Translations under genes and position numbers: made by a program
Shown: in pieces, positions 52,090 to 63,478 of the stretch
How the letters are laid out: each line of letters starts with the position of its first letter
Position numbering within the stretch: the stretch's first letter is position 1
Notes under the pieces: generated by a model
Database searches by the model: none
Told to the model about the DNA's origin: nothing
Seen by the model: the letters and a program-made list of their open reading frames with translations, nothing else
Assembly (NCBI GenBank): GCA_037974665.1
Contig: CM075775.1
Span: 32,741,732 to 32,805,731, forward strand
Direction of reading: 5' to 3'
Length of the DNA: 64,000 nucleotides
Origin: Ehretia macrophylla
Taxonomy: Eukaryota > Streptophyta > Magnoliopsida > Boraginales > Ehretiaceae

Positions 52090-53512
52090 AATAACGGTGC
52101 TAAAGGGGCAGAGAGGCGCCTGGGCCCCCATTTAAAAAAAAATTACATGTAAAAAAAAAATTTCAAAGAAGTTGGCCCCCCCCATTTTTTTTGTCTACCC
52201 CTTTCCCAACTTTAACAAAACTTTTTATTTAAAATAATATTATAATTATAACTTTAATTATTACATTCTTTAATTTTTTTTTTTTTTAAATTCTTCTTAA
52301 CTTTCCCATATCCACCAACTAAATTTATTCTTCTTACTTTCTTCATCATCTCTAGCGGACCATTTCCCCTAAGGTCAGTTTTATTAAATTTTGTTCGTTA
52401 GATAATTTTATCTATAATTTATTTTGTTAATTTTTTTTTAGTGGGTAAATATCTTGATTCCTAAGGAAAAGGTAATCAATTTGACTAAAATACACTTCTT
52501 TATATTTTTTAGTGCATATTCGTTGTCAATTATATTTTAATGTCAATTTTAATATTTTATGTGAAATAGATAGGTTTAGTTTTTAAATTTTAGTGAGACA
52601 TAATGTGTATAAGATTAATGTGTAGCATTCTTAATATTCTAGTGTCATTTTGATTTATTTTTTCCCCTTTGACACTACATGTAGGCATGATAAATTATCA
52701 TTTTGCTAGTCAAATACAGATTCTTTTAATACAAAAAAATTAAGAGGATTTCTTCATAAATCATATTGATTAGAATAATTAAATATATAAATATAGTTAA
52801 TATGAAAGTATATATAATTTTTTTTTAATTTATTCTAATTTTTGAAATTTGCAAACTTGCTAAAATGTTTTATCCTTCTGACTTCTTTAAGCATGAGATG
52901 ATTGATCTAAATTATCAATTGCAACATTATGAGCTTGATGTGCCTAATCATCCTAAGTTGAAAGATTTGACCAGCTTATCAGATCTATGTAGAGGATTGG
53001 TAAAAATTGAAAAATCAGAAGCTTATCATTTAGTTGATAGGTTGATACGGTTGATTTTGACTTTTCCAGTTTCGACAGCAATGACAGAATGAGCTTTTTT
53101 TTGCTATGAAAGTTATCAAAACAAGGCTTCGCAATGTAATGGAGAATGACTTTTTCAAAGATAATATGATTGTTTATATCGAAAAGAAAATTGCTAAAGA
53201 TGTTCCCGTTAACACAATAATTGATGAATTCTATTCCATGAAAGAGAGACGAGCCCAACTTCATTGACTGAATCGTAAGCACTACTTTACATAATTTTAT
53301 GTTATTTTTTTGCAAAATAGTATTTTTTTACACTTATTTATGTTTGAATTTTTTAATTAGTTCTTTATTATTTAATTGTAGTATAATTAATTATGTTAAT
53401 TGGAAATGGAAAGATATTTATTGATTTTATTTTATAATGGTAAAAAATATTGTACAAAAAAAAAATCAACCCCCAAATACTAAATTTCTGGATCCATCCC
53501 TGGCTCCGCCAA
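52090..53512 (+). mobile_element. Second hAT deletion derivative (ZMYM1/TTF family)
   Basis: Contains the C-terminal part of an hAT transposase (52865-53267). It ends in CCTGGCTCCGCC (53499-53510), the same terminal sequence as the hAT element at 20854-22677. The left end is decayed: AATAACGGTGCTAAAGG (from 52090), compared with CACTGGCGGAGCTAAG. No clear 8-bp target duplication remains, so this element is older than the first. It lacks the N-terminal zinc finger that the first one retains. Confidence 0.75.
52865..53267 (+). pseudogene. hAT transposase C-terminal (dimerisation) fragment
   Basis: The frame from 52865 reads MFYPSDFFKHEMIDLNYQL..SLSDLCRGLVK..LVDRLIRLILTFPVSTAMTE, the typical hAT C-terminal region. 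A frameshift/stop at 53090-53092 is followed in another frame by MKVIKTRLRNVMENDFFKDN and IIDEFYSMKERR, ending at TGA 53265-53267. It is a broken remnant with no catalytic core. Confidence 0.85.
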
Positions 53513-54265
53513 ATAATTCGGTAGTCAGGTTCTGCCAACTTGATTTCTCATCTAAAAAAAGAAAAAGCTATCGGGTCGTTGGTCTAGTGGTCATTTTCTC
53601 ACTATAAATATGAGAAATTATAAAATTAATTTTTATTAATTACATTATTTAATATGTAATGTATGGTTTAGCTTCCTTTTGAAACTTTTTTAAAGAAATT
53701 ATTATAAGTTAGAAAGCTAATGTTTGGTACGATTTGTATCTTAAGAAGATTGATCATGCTTTTCTACTGACAACGCCATGTGTCGTGAGGTTTGATTATG
53801 TTAGCTTGAAGAGTTTCTCATCAGATATGAAAAATAAAAACCAAAATGTGCAAAATAAGAACGTTTAACAAGAGCCAATGGTTGTTGGGAGATGATAACA
53901 GGTATCCACTTTATTTAAAATTAACGGATAACTGTTTGATAATAAAATTTGATAGAGAATTTGTTAGGGTTTGAATTTTATAAAGAAAAATCGATGAATA
54001 AATCGATAGATTTTGATTTTAAATATAAAAAAAAAAGCAAAATTCGAAATCCGAAATCTAAAATCTGATTATTAATTTAATAAAAAAAAAAGTTTAATAT
54101 GTACATATACACTTAAAATAATAAAATATTAATTAAAATTAATAATTAAAATAATAAAAATTTGAACTAAACTCAATTAAAAAAAAAAAGTAGACTAGCC
54201 TCAATTAAATTCATAATAGACAACTCATCAAGGCAAGGGAATACTTTCATCAACTCTATGCTTTC
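53513..54265. other. Intergenic, no gene seen
   Basis: AT-rich, with several A-runs. A tRNA-like A-box phrase (GTTGGTCTAGTGGTC) at 53579-53593 lacks a matching downstream half, so no tRNA is called; it may be the head of a SINE. Confidence 0.45.
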
Positions 54266-54740
54266 TCAGAATCTTAGAGCAGGAAAATCTCTCAAAACCA
54301 ATTCACACATAGAGAAAAAAAATTCTCTTCCTTGTTCTTCACCATAGAATTCACCGCCGATTCTCATCATTGCATCCATTCCTCGCAAGTGCAAAACCCT
54401 CAGAGATTGAAGAGTCTCACATCTTCTACAGCTGAAAAGCACAAGTTTCATCAGGTAGAGTAGCTTGTATTGGGTAGCAAATGTCCTGCTTTTTCCAACT
54501 GTTTAATTTCTAAGGATAAACATTGATAGAGTCTGGAATTTTCGTAACTTTTTTAACTGATTCCCACGTCATTCAAAAAAAAAAAAAAAAGATAACATAT
54601 ATTCTTGGGTAATATTTGAACAGGAGTATTGGATAAATCAAGATGCCTTAAATATATCATATCGTCGTTATGATTGATTCATGCAGCCTTGTAATTCCAG
54701 ATCCACTCAAATTAAGCACTCTCAAATGTTTGAGGAGGGT

Positions 54741-54934
54741 TGTCGAACGAGAAGAGAGACATATTTACAAAAATCTGTATGTATTGATATTGAGAGAAAA
54801 GTGATACAATAATTACAATAGGTGACTCAATAAATAGGGGTTAGACTACTTGCTCCCCAAGTTAGGCTAAATATGGTAAACCTAAATATGGTACACCTAG
54901 AATAATAAAGTAATTTACAATATATACGTTAACA
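54741..54934 (-). repeat. 3' LTR of the short Copia element
   Basis: 194 bp; same length and closely similar to 56712-56905, with TG..CA ends. The purine tract GAGTTTGAGGGAGGG precedes it on the minus strand. Confidence 0.93.
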
Positions 54935-55015
54935 CCCTCCCTCAAACTCAAGGTGGTGCAAAGGACACTAGCTTGAGTTTGCAAATCAGATCTTGAAGAC
55001 GGTTGGGAGGATGTG

Positions 55016-56122
55016 ACGACACACCTTATGAGGAGGATGAGAGTAGCCTCACGTGCCTGGTTTTCTAAATTCAGTTCTGTTATTACTGGCTTTGGCTTCA
55101 CTCCGAGTAATCATGATTCTGCATTGTTTATTCGATGTTCTGAGTCTGGTATTATTCTGTTGATCTTATATGTGGATGATATGATTATCACTGGGGATGA
55201 CTTGGCTGGTATTTCTGATCTCAAGCAGTTTCTCAGTCACCACTTTGAGATGAAAGATCTTGGTCCTTTAAGTTACTCTCTAGGGATTGAAGTCTCATCT
55301 GATTCAGCTGGCTACTATCTCTCTCAGACCAAATATTCTTCTGATCTTCTGGCTCGTGCAGGTCTTACTGATAGCAAGACTGCATCCACTCCTCTTGATG
55401 CTATGGTCCGCCTTACCCCCCTGGATGGGACACCACTTCCAGATGCATCTTTATATCGCTAGTTGGTTGGTAGTCTTATCTATCTTACTGTGACTCGGCC
55501 TGGCATTGTCTATGCTGTTCACCTAGTCAGCCAATTCATGTCTGCTCCTCGTACCCCACACTACGCTGCGGTTCTCCGGATCCTTCGCTATATCAAGGGC
55601 ACCTTGTTTCATGGCCTTTTCTTCTCTACCAGTTCATCGTTAACTTTGCGTGGTTACACAGATGCAGATTGGGCTGGTGATCCTACTGATCGACGTTCTG
55701 TTACTGGATACTGTTTTCTCCTTGGTGATTCTCTTCTTTGTTGGCGTAGCAAGAAACAGATTGTTGTTGCTCGTTCAAGTACTGAAGCTGAGTATCGTAC
55801 CCTTGCTGATGCTACTCAAGAGGTAATCTAGCTTCGTTGGCTTCTTGCTGATATGGGTGTTTCTCAACCTCCGGGTACTGTTTTTCATTGTGACAATCAG
55901 AGTGCTATTCAGATTGCGCATAATGATATTTTTCATGAGCGCACTCGGCATATAGAGTGTGACTGTTATTTCATTCGTCAACATGTTGTTTGTGGCACAC
56001 TCAAACTTCAGTACACTCCCTCTGCTGATCAACTTGCCGATCTCTTCACTAAAGCACATCCTCCCAACCGTCTTCAAGATCTGGTTTGCAAACTCAAGCT
56101 AGTGTCCTTTGCACCACCTTGA
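55016..56122 (+). pseudogene. Copia reverse transcriptase/RNase H fragment, inverted inside the element
   Basis: Plus-strand frames give the RT end from SRAWFSKFSSVITGFGFTP and the catalytic box YVDDMIITG (55169-55195). They continue through the connection domain (LVGSLIYLTVTRPGIVYAV) and RNase H (YTDADWAGDPTDRRSVTGYC, SSTEAEYR, HCDNQSAIQIAHN) to the end of pol. Two in-frame stops, TAG at 55460-55462 (YR*LVG) and TAG at 55829-55831 (VI*LRW), break it. The N-terminal part of pol and gag are absent. Its orientation is opposite to the flanking LTRs and primer-binding site. Confidence 0.93.
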
Positions 56123-56135
56123 GTTTGAGGGGGGG

Positions 56136-56280
56136 TGTTAACGTATATATTGTAAATTACTTTATTATTCTAGGTGTACCATATATAGCCTAGCTTGGGG
56201 AGTAAATAGTCTAACCCATATTTATTGAGCCACCTATTGTAATTGTTGTATCACTTTTCTCTCAATATCAATACATACAG
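56136..56280 (+). repeat. Partial third LTR (inverted) followed by a T-run
   Basis: Starts TGTTAACGTATATATTG like the other two LTRs but on the plus strand. It lacks ~15 bases found in them (about 56187) and stops at CATACAG, where a run of T follows (56281-56296). Together with the pol tail (56055-56135) it forms an inverted repeat of ~230 bp with 54775-55015. Confidence 0.9.
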
Positions 56281-56296
56281 TTTTTTTTTTTTTTTT

Positions 56297-56699
56297 GAAG
56301 TCAGCTGACGTGACAGAAGGCTGAGCTGGCGGATGACTGGACGCAGACAGATGATGTCAGCGCTGACTGGATGGGTGATGTGTGCAAGGCTGATGTCAGC
56401 TGATGTCAGCAAGGGGCTGTTTGGCAGACAGAAAATAGAAAATCAAAAGACAGCGATGACGGAACTTCGGGAGAGGCGTGAGGGCGCGTTCGGTGTCCGT
56501 TTGTGGCGATTTTTGGACTGTTGGACTCCTTACGACGAGCTCTACGATATCATGTGGTGCGTGGCCCGAGGTAGTGAAAATAAAATATCAAAAAGACCCG
56601 AAACAGACCGACTGAATATGATTTTTACGATGTTTGATTGCAAAAATTTGCGACAAGAGAGAAGACACGATGACAGTGGCACAGGCTACCAAGATGGTA
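56297..56699 (-). other. Untranslated leader of the Copia element
   Basis: GC-richer sequence between the primer-binding site and the inverted segment, with repeats of CTGATGTCAGC (56341-56412). An open stretch on the plus strand (56333-56758) runs into the LTR and is not a gene. Confidence 0.6.
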
Positions 56700-56711
56700 G
56701 CTCTGATACCA

Positions 56712-56905
56712 TGTCGAACGAGAAGAGAGACATGTTTACAAAAATCTGTATGTATTGATATTGAGAGAAAAGTGATACAACAATTACAATAGGTGGCTCA
56801 ATAAATAGGGGTTAGACTACTTACTTCCCAAGGTAGGCTAAATATGATAAACCTAAATATGGTACACCTAGAATAATAAAGTAATTTACAATATATACGT
56901 TAACA
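56712..56905 (-). repeat. 5' LTR of the short Copia element
   Basis: 194 bp with TG..CA ends, directly adjoining the primer-binding site at 56700-56711 and the AGGGT target duplication at 56906-56910. Confidence 0.93.
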
Positions 56906-57432
56906 AGGGTAAACAAATCGTGCATTCTACTGGAAGAAATATTTGTCTCTGTTAAGTGAGTATCTCATCTAAAAGTTTAAACTGTTAGAGAGAAGATTAT
57001 TATATTATTTATTATGTTCAACAGTTTCAGATATCAAATGAAATGCGTGATAAAGTGATAACTCAATGTCTAAGGAACAACTCGCACACAAAATATGACT
57101 TGAATTGAGCAAATGATTCATGAATATATAAGAAACTATTCAAATACTCCTCGCCTGTCTCCTCCATGTATCTACCGGTAATCAAGCCTAATGCAACCAA
57201 CTGATGAATCAATTTCTCCCTATTGATCTTGTAATTGAATGGAAACATTGAAAAATACCGAAAACAAAGTCTTTTGGAGGACACAAATTCTTGTAACTTA
57301 ACTTTAGGGGATTATCAATTTATTGTAAATTCTGTGTTAAGATTCTGATTTGCAGTGGTAACAACAATTTTGCTTCCAAATCTTCCACTCCCTAGTGCGC
57401 CTTTCAACTTATTCCATTGCTCTATAACTTTT

Positions 57433-59080
57433 AAACCTCTTAGAGGTTTAATATCTTTAGATTTTTAATGATTTTGTACTTCTTTTAATTTGAAATTTTA
57501 TGGACTTAAAGGAAAGATTGATTGATAAATAAAAGTGTTTTATTCCAAATTGGGTGAATAGTCCCAAAAACTAACTTGAAACAACTGACGGGATGTGTAC
57601 CACATGCGAATAAAATGCAATTTTTATTAGTTTTTAACATCCTTGACAATAAATAATAGTAATAATTGAAAAAAAATTAAAATAAAAAATACAAACAACT
57701 TTCATTGTTGAATTTGAAACAACGATGAAAGATGTTTGTATTTTATTATTAAATACGTTAAAAATCATTAAAAATTGCACTTTACGCGCGTTTGTCACAC
57801 TTTCTGTCAAAAATAATAGAAAAATTTGACGGAGGCATGGTGTGCATCAACAGGTGGACCACATGGGGGGTCCGACTATAATTTTTGGAACACAGGGGGT
57901 CGTAACTAGTTTCGCTTGACCATAGGGAGTTCGGAGATATTCACCCTTTCAATTTATACTTAACATAATAGTAAATATAAAATGATTACTTAAATAAGTT
58001 TTTTATATTTAGAATTATTATTTTTCTTTTTCAATTTAATAAAAAATCATAAAAATACTTTTCTTTCGAACTGAAATTAAGAATTATAAAATCTATTATT
58101 TTCCTTTTCCGTCTTGTATTTTGACAATTCAAACAAGGTAACATGTTTCCTTTACACTTTTTTTTTTTTATAATTTTCTTCTCTATTTTACTTTCGTTTC
58201 TTTTTCTTCATGAATCCAAACATAGTTTAGAGGTATCCATTTAATTCATGTCATAGCCCATAGAATAAGTTGGGTCAAAACAAACGGTAATTTGACTAAA
58301 ACTTGTTATTCTCTTACCTAGCTGGAAAATATTTAACTATGTGCAACTCTTTGTAATTTTGACACGATAGCATGGATCTTAAACCTTTTGACATTATATT
58401 TTCAAAATTTCTCAAGATGAATTTGAAAACGCAATTGTCGTGTACTTAAAAAGACTAGATACTTCCTGACAAAAAAAAAAAAGAAAAAGACTAGATCCTT
58501 TAAACTCACAAGTTTGTAACATTCAAAAAGATAACAGTATACTTCAAAATGAATACACCAATGAGACCAAAAGAGTTTACAAATATCACCAAAGAAATAA
58601 AATGGAGAATTATGCAAATTGTCTCCGTTGTTCTAATTTTTTCAAGTTAATCTTCATTATCTCAAATGGTTTATATTACTACTTATTGTTTACAAAAAGT
58701 GATTAATTTGGTCCATGGCGTTAAATATGATGTTAAACTTGACAAAAATAAACAGTAAAACAAGGTAAAATGAGAAAAGTATTATAAATTTTTTATAAAT
58801 ATTCAATTTTGCCCTTAAAATTTACAACTAATTTCACTTTAGTGCTAAACTTCTAAAAAAATTCAACTTAGTCCCAAAACTTACAGAACATTTCAATTTT
58901 GTCCCTAAACCGGTTTCGTCTTTTTCCTCTTTCAACTCCATGAATATACACCCACCACCCTACCCTTTATACCCCTATACACACAAACATATATATATAT
59001 ATATATATATATACACTTTTATAAACAACACACATAAATTACACATTTGTAATATATACACTGATAAGGCGTAGAACTGG
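57433..59080. other. Intergenic, no gene seen
   Basis: AT-rich. Around 57650-57800 a short fold-back (AATTGAAAAAAAATTAAAATA.. and GTTTGTATTTTATTATT..) is suggested. An (AT)n microsatellite lies at 58988-59013. No coding content. Confidence 0.45.
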
Positions 59081-59740
59081 CACTACAAGAAAAACTGGAA
59101 TTAGCGACGAAAAAATCTTGTCTCCAATAGAGATGATAGTGCGACGATTTGAGATGGAAGTAAATTGGTGCAAACTTTGAGATGAATTTGCTACAAGTTA
59201 GCGACGAGAAGAAATTTTGTCGCTAATACATCTCAAATAGCAACGAGTTAGTGACGAAGTCTGAGAAAAAAAACATTCGTCAAAAGTTCGTCGCTAATTG
59301 GTTTCAAATATAGACAACTTAGCGATAAAAGGTTTCAAATTAACGTGCGTCACTAATTTTATCGCTATTACGTCTCAAATAGCAACGAGTTAGCGACGAA
59401 ATTTGAGAAAAATATTCATCGATATTTCATCGCTAATTGGTTTCAAATAGATACAACACAGCGATAAAAAGTTTCAAATTAACATGCATCGCTAATTTCG
59501 TTGGTAGTACGTATCAAATAACAACGAGTTAGCGACGAAGTTTGAGAAAAAAAAATTTGTCAAAATTATTGGTTTCAAATAAAGACAACCTAGCGACAAA
59601 AGAGTTCAAATTAACATATGTCGCTAATTGAGACTTATTTGTGACGAGGACTGGTGTCACACAAAATTGATAGTTTTAAATTAAATATTTGTCGCAAAGT
59701 GTTGACGTGTCCCTGTTTTTTCACTAATAGTAAGGAGTTA
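59081..59740 (+). mobile_element. End of a CACTA (En/Spm-type) transposon with subterminal repeats
   Basis: Starts with the canonical terminus CACTACAAGAAAAA, followed by many copies of TTAGCGACGA / TTAGCGACAA-type motifs in both orientations (for example near 59101, 59196, 59245, 59390, 59530, 59588). This is the usual subterminal organisation of CACTA elements. The partner end (..TTTTCTTGTAGTG) was not found further right, so the element is truncated or its other end has decayed. No transposase seen. Confidence 0.85.
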
Positions 59741-62350
59741 GCGAATTTTAATTAAAATTTAAATAAAATTTAAAAACAAGTTGATTATATCAAATTTGGG
59801 AGCATTAATAATTTTAGTCATCATGAGTAGGGACACTATTGCTGAGATAATAACCAAAGTCCATGCCAATCTCAACACCCATTTTCACAAATTTTATTTG
59901 ATTTTTTTCTTTTAATTTTATATTTTTGTTCTGTAAAATTTATTGGGTTTTAATCCCCTCTAAAACTATATACCTTCTGTTTTGTTCCCTAACCTGTATA
60001 AAATAAGTACTTGAAGTGCGTGTAATTTGCAAAAAAAGAGAAAGGTTAAGAGAAAAGGAATATATTTGCGTACCTTTATATGCCGTATAATTTTCAATTT
60101 TTATTATTCATGAGGATATATTGACACCGTAATAATTTTATTAGTTCTTAATAATTTGTAGTAAATATGATTCGTCGCATAATAATTCATTAGCAAAAAT
60201 GTTATTTTTAGATGAATTTTTAATTATATATGCATACTAATTTTAAATTATTTAGGTAATTTAACACATTGATTAACTTTTTGATAAATGGATAAAGGGG
60301 TATGAAAGTTAGAAGGCGGATGTTAGGTATTTTGATCATATTCTCTATTAATTTTCTCATATTCTATATGAAGTGTATTATGATAAATAAGATTTAATTT
60401 TTTTGAATTTCAACCATTTATTTTAAATATTTTTTAAAAGATCTATATATGTGATGGATGAAGTTTAAAAAGAACAAATCTAATGACCCACATCCCTTCC
60501 CCCTAAATTAATTATATACATATTAATTCATTTTCGGCACGCCTCCACCCCCTCCACTAGTTCTATTTTGGTATTTTTATTGCTTTTTTCATGCCTTTTT
60601 ATTGGTTTGCATAATTATTAATTATAATTTAAAAATTTAATTAAAATTTACCCATAGAATATAAAACAAAATATGAAAAATGTAACTAGCAAGGTTGAAC
60701 CTAAAACCAATAAAACTTGAGTAATGCTATATATCACTATTTTTTTCATCACCCTTTTATCACCTGTTATGTGAAGTTTTACGTGGCATGCCAACTAGAT
60801 GATATTTTAATTTCTCTTTCTTTCTTTTAATTATTTTTCTCTCTCTTCTTAATTTATTTCTCTATCTTAATTAATATTTACTCAAATTTTTTTCTTATCT
60901 CTTTAACTATATAGACCCAATATCACTTTTCAATCAAAATAAAACGTTTTTGGTTCCCAAACCATTGCTGATTTTAAGAACTCTTCATCATTGTTCTGAA
61001 ATGATGGGTTTCTAATAGGGTTGTTCCAAAATGTAATTTCAATCTTTTCCAAATTCACAAGGGTTTTTCAAAAAAGTAAATAGATTTGATTGAATATTTT
61101 ACTTTACGCTATATATCCTCAAATTATGGCATACGCATTTGATGATAATTGCTATCTTAAATTGAAACAAAATAACACATATTTCTTCCTTGTAAAAAAT
61201 TAAATCTAACTCATTTTTTACTCGCAAGTTCTAAGTCGTCATAATTATATTGTTAAATAGATAAACTGAATGCTTTAAACTTATTACATTAATGCATCCG
61301 CATAACAAACAATTGTTTTTTTTTTTAAAAAAAGGGAAAAAACCCCTTGGTCCTTAGTTTTAGGAACTGAATACATGAAGCTTATTCATTTTATTATTGT
61401 TTTACTATGAATGGTGCTTCATGAAATTAAAGCCAATGTCATATAATTACACGTTCTGGGTCGTTTCCTAAAAAAGCTTTTTGATTTAGATAGATATTTT
61501 TATAACTTTTGGACTAGTGCAGGAATTTGACACAAAAAGAAAAGACTAGTGCAAGAAACTCTCTTTTGGATTTAAAAAAAACTTGCCAGTGTTGAGTCGA
61601 GAAGAAAAAGATTGAGAGTTCTTAAAGTCAGCAACAGATTAGGATCTAAGAAAAGTTTAATTTTGGTTGAAAGTGATATTGGGTCTAGTAAAGTTAAAAA
61701 AAAGAAGAAAAATATTTGAATAAATATTAGTTAAGAGAGAAAAAAAATTAAAAGAAGAAAGAGAAAATAAAAGTATTGTCAACTATCATGTCATGTAAGA
61801 TTTTATGTCAAAAATAATAAAAAAGTGATGGAAAAAATATAATATATAACATTACTTGTAAAACTTGAAACAAGACTTTTACCACTCTGCCAAAGCATTG
61901 GCTTGTGTTTATTAAACACATAAACATATTAATAAAGGTTCAATCTTTATTGCCCTTTTTTCAAAAAATTGACAAACCACTTTTCCGTCTGCTTCATCAG
62001 CCTCAAGGTACTTCATGCTAGGTGGATTTGTCTTCTTTGCGCTTCTTTTTCAATAAAGGTTCAATCTTTATTGCCTTTTTTGTGGTAGGAAAGAATCAGT
62101 CAAAATGGAGACTCGTGGGTCTTCAATGATAATATTGGAATAAATTTTCTATCTCCTTTTGCTTATGTATGTTTATATATATTTCTTTTGTTAATTGATT
62201 TTTATTAAAAAATTGTCATCTTTTTAGTTTTTATTCAATTCTTATGCTTATCTTGTTAGCTAGTGAGTAATTATATTTGCTGTAAAGTATTTATCGGAGC
62301 TTTGTAACTGTACAATGCTTTCCTCATATTTTTCCTTTCTCCAAATGTAG
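59741..62350. other. Intergenic or remainder of CACTA element, no gene seen
   Basis: Very AT-rich. At 60722-61880 there appear to be two related blocks in opposite orientation: ATGCTATATATCACTATTTTTTTCATCACC near 60725 and the approximate inverse GTGATGGAAAAAATATAATATATAACATTAC near 61825. This suggests a ~1.1-kb element with inverted ends. No coding content was recognised. Confidence 0.45.
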
Positions 62351-62437
62351 GTTTTTGAAGTTAAATCCGGACGGAATAGGCACTGGAGGGAAGTTCCCCA
62401 AGCCACCTTTGGCTACACCACCTGAAAAGGCATCAGT
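62351..62437 (+). other. Possible internal exon of unknown gene
   Basis: Between an acceptor-like AAATGTAG and a donor-like GTATGTTT, one frame reads FLKLNPDGIGTGGKFPKPPL and continues with ATPPEKAS without a stop. Base composition is less AT-rich than the surroundings, as expected for an exon. I do not recognise the protein. It could belong to the gene that continues at 63479 or to a separate relic. Confidence 0.35.
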
Positions 62438-62529
62438 GTATGTTTTCTCATTTTATCACTCTTTTCTTTCTTGCGCTGCTAAGAGCATAATTCTCTTCTT
62501 TGCTGGTTCATTCACTTTCTTGTGAGGAT

Positions 62530-63478
62530 GTGTATCATAGCATTGTATTCTATTGAAAACATTTGTCTGAATTCCAAAACTATCTTCTATATCTTAGATT
62601 TTTCAGTATAACTATAAAAGAAGTTGGAAGATGCCATGGGAAGTTAAAACTTTTTCAATTGATTGTACTTGATTTAGAGGACACATTAACATCAATGATG
62701 CTATGTCTTTTTTTTTTTTTGCTGCAAATTTTCCCTGAAATTTTATTAAAGAAAAATGTTCAACAGGAAATGGAATTCCTCCACATACGATAGAACATTT
62801 TGCACAAACTACTAGAACTAATTGTCGTAAATCTTTGGCGCCTATAAAGCTACCTTTAAACTAAAAATACTAAGAATAGCAAATCAAAACTTGCCACAGA
62901 TTCCGAGGACCAAAAGGCAGATCTATATCCGCATCAACATGAGCAATAATGCTATGTTTAGTTGGACATTCTTAGAATTTCTTTTAATGATTAATATTTG
63001 TTATTAGATTCAGAGTGCTCTTGCTGCCCAAGTTCCCAACTAAAACCAGCTTGTTGTAAGCTAACCCTAGACTTGAACTCGCGTCTGCTAGTTGGGCTTT
63101 ATTGCTGAGACAACCGAGCATATAAGACACGTGCCCAAATTGAAGTCACTACTCGCTACAAAATGTTCCAGGAATTCAATAATAATCCTAAAGCGTACGA
63201 TCACTGTTGCGATTTCTATTACGTTCCCCAATTTAGATCTTGTTCTACACTAAAAAATCGTGTTTAATTATCAACTTGCTGCTGAATTTACTAGAGCACT
63301 ATACCAATCCTACTGTACTGAAAAAGAAGCTGAGATAATCCTAAGCCCTAGCGACGCAAATTCATCATAAAAAAGGTTTTATTCTTCTTTAAATTGATAT
63401 TTTTCATCATTACTAAAATATAATTATAATTACTTGAAATTATTTTCTTTTTTTTCTTTTCGTGTAAATGTATTTTAG
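62530..63478. other. Non-coding stretch upstream of the DBR1-like exon
   Basis: A T-run at 62708-62720 and the segment 63040-63120 (CTTGAACTCGCGTCTGCTAG, resembling an inverted tRNA-type B box) suggest a small retroposon. No gene recognised. Confidence 0.4.

Larger units (their letters stand above)
54741..56905 (-). mobile_element. Short Copia element with inverted internal segment
   Basis: Two 194-bp LTRs in the same (minus) orientation, 56712-56905 (5') and 54741-54934 (3'), begin TGTTAACG and end GTTCGACA. A perfect 5-bp target duplication AGGGT flanks the element (54736-54740 and 56906-56910). Next to the 5' LTR is the primer-binding site TGGTATCAGAGC (56711-56700), complementary to initiator tRNA-Met. 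Next to the 3' LTR is a purine-rich tract. Between them, 55016-56280 runs in the opposite direction and carries the RT/RNase H end, another purine tract and a partial third LTR. It inserted into the LRR part of the NLR relic. Confidence 0.93.
54266..57432 (-). pseudogene. CC-NBS-LRR (RGA-like) resistance-gene pseudogene, split by a Copia element
   Basis: Minus-strand pieces in order: GALGSGRFGSKIVVTT (NB-ARC RNBS-B region, about 57340-57432), then in another frame SSKRLCFRYFSMFPFNYKIN..REKLIHQLVALGLI..GEEYLNSF (NB-ARC end, 57063-57284). After the transposon come LRR starts LKHLRVLNLSGSGITRLHES and YLRHLDLSNTPVQILP (about 54600-54735), and finally a late LRR piece LRVLHLRGMDAMMRIGGEFYGEE (54266-54451). 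P-loop and coiled-coil parts are not seen. Frameshifts, stops, a missing central LRR and the Copia insertion make it non-functional. NLRs recognise pathogen effectors and trigger immunity. Confidence 0.85.

Noticed and set aside
53575..53605. tRNA-like sequence (GTTGGTCTAGTGGTC)
   Set aside because: Only a 5'-half similarity; no T-arm, acceptor stem or anticodon arm can be folded. At most a SINE head.
56333..56758. 141-codon open frame on the plus strand
   Set aside because: Lies in the untranslated leader of the Copia element, antisense to it, and runs into the LTR; no domain seen.
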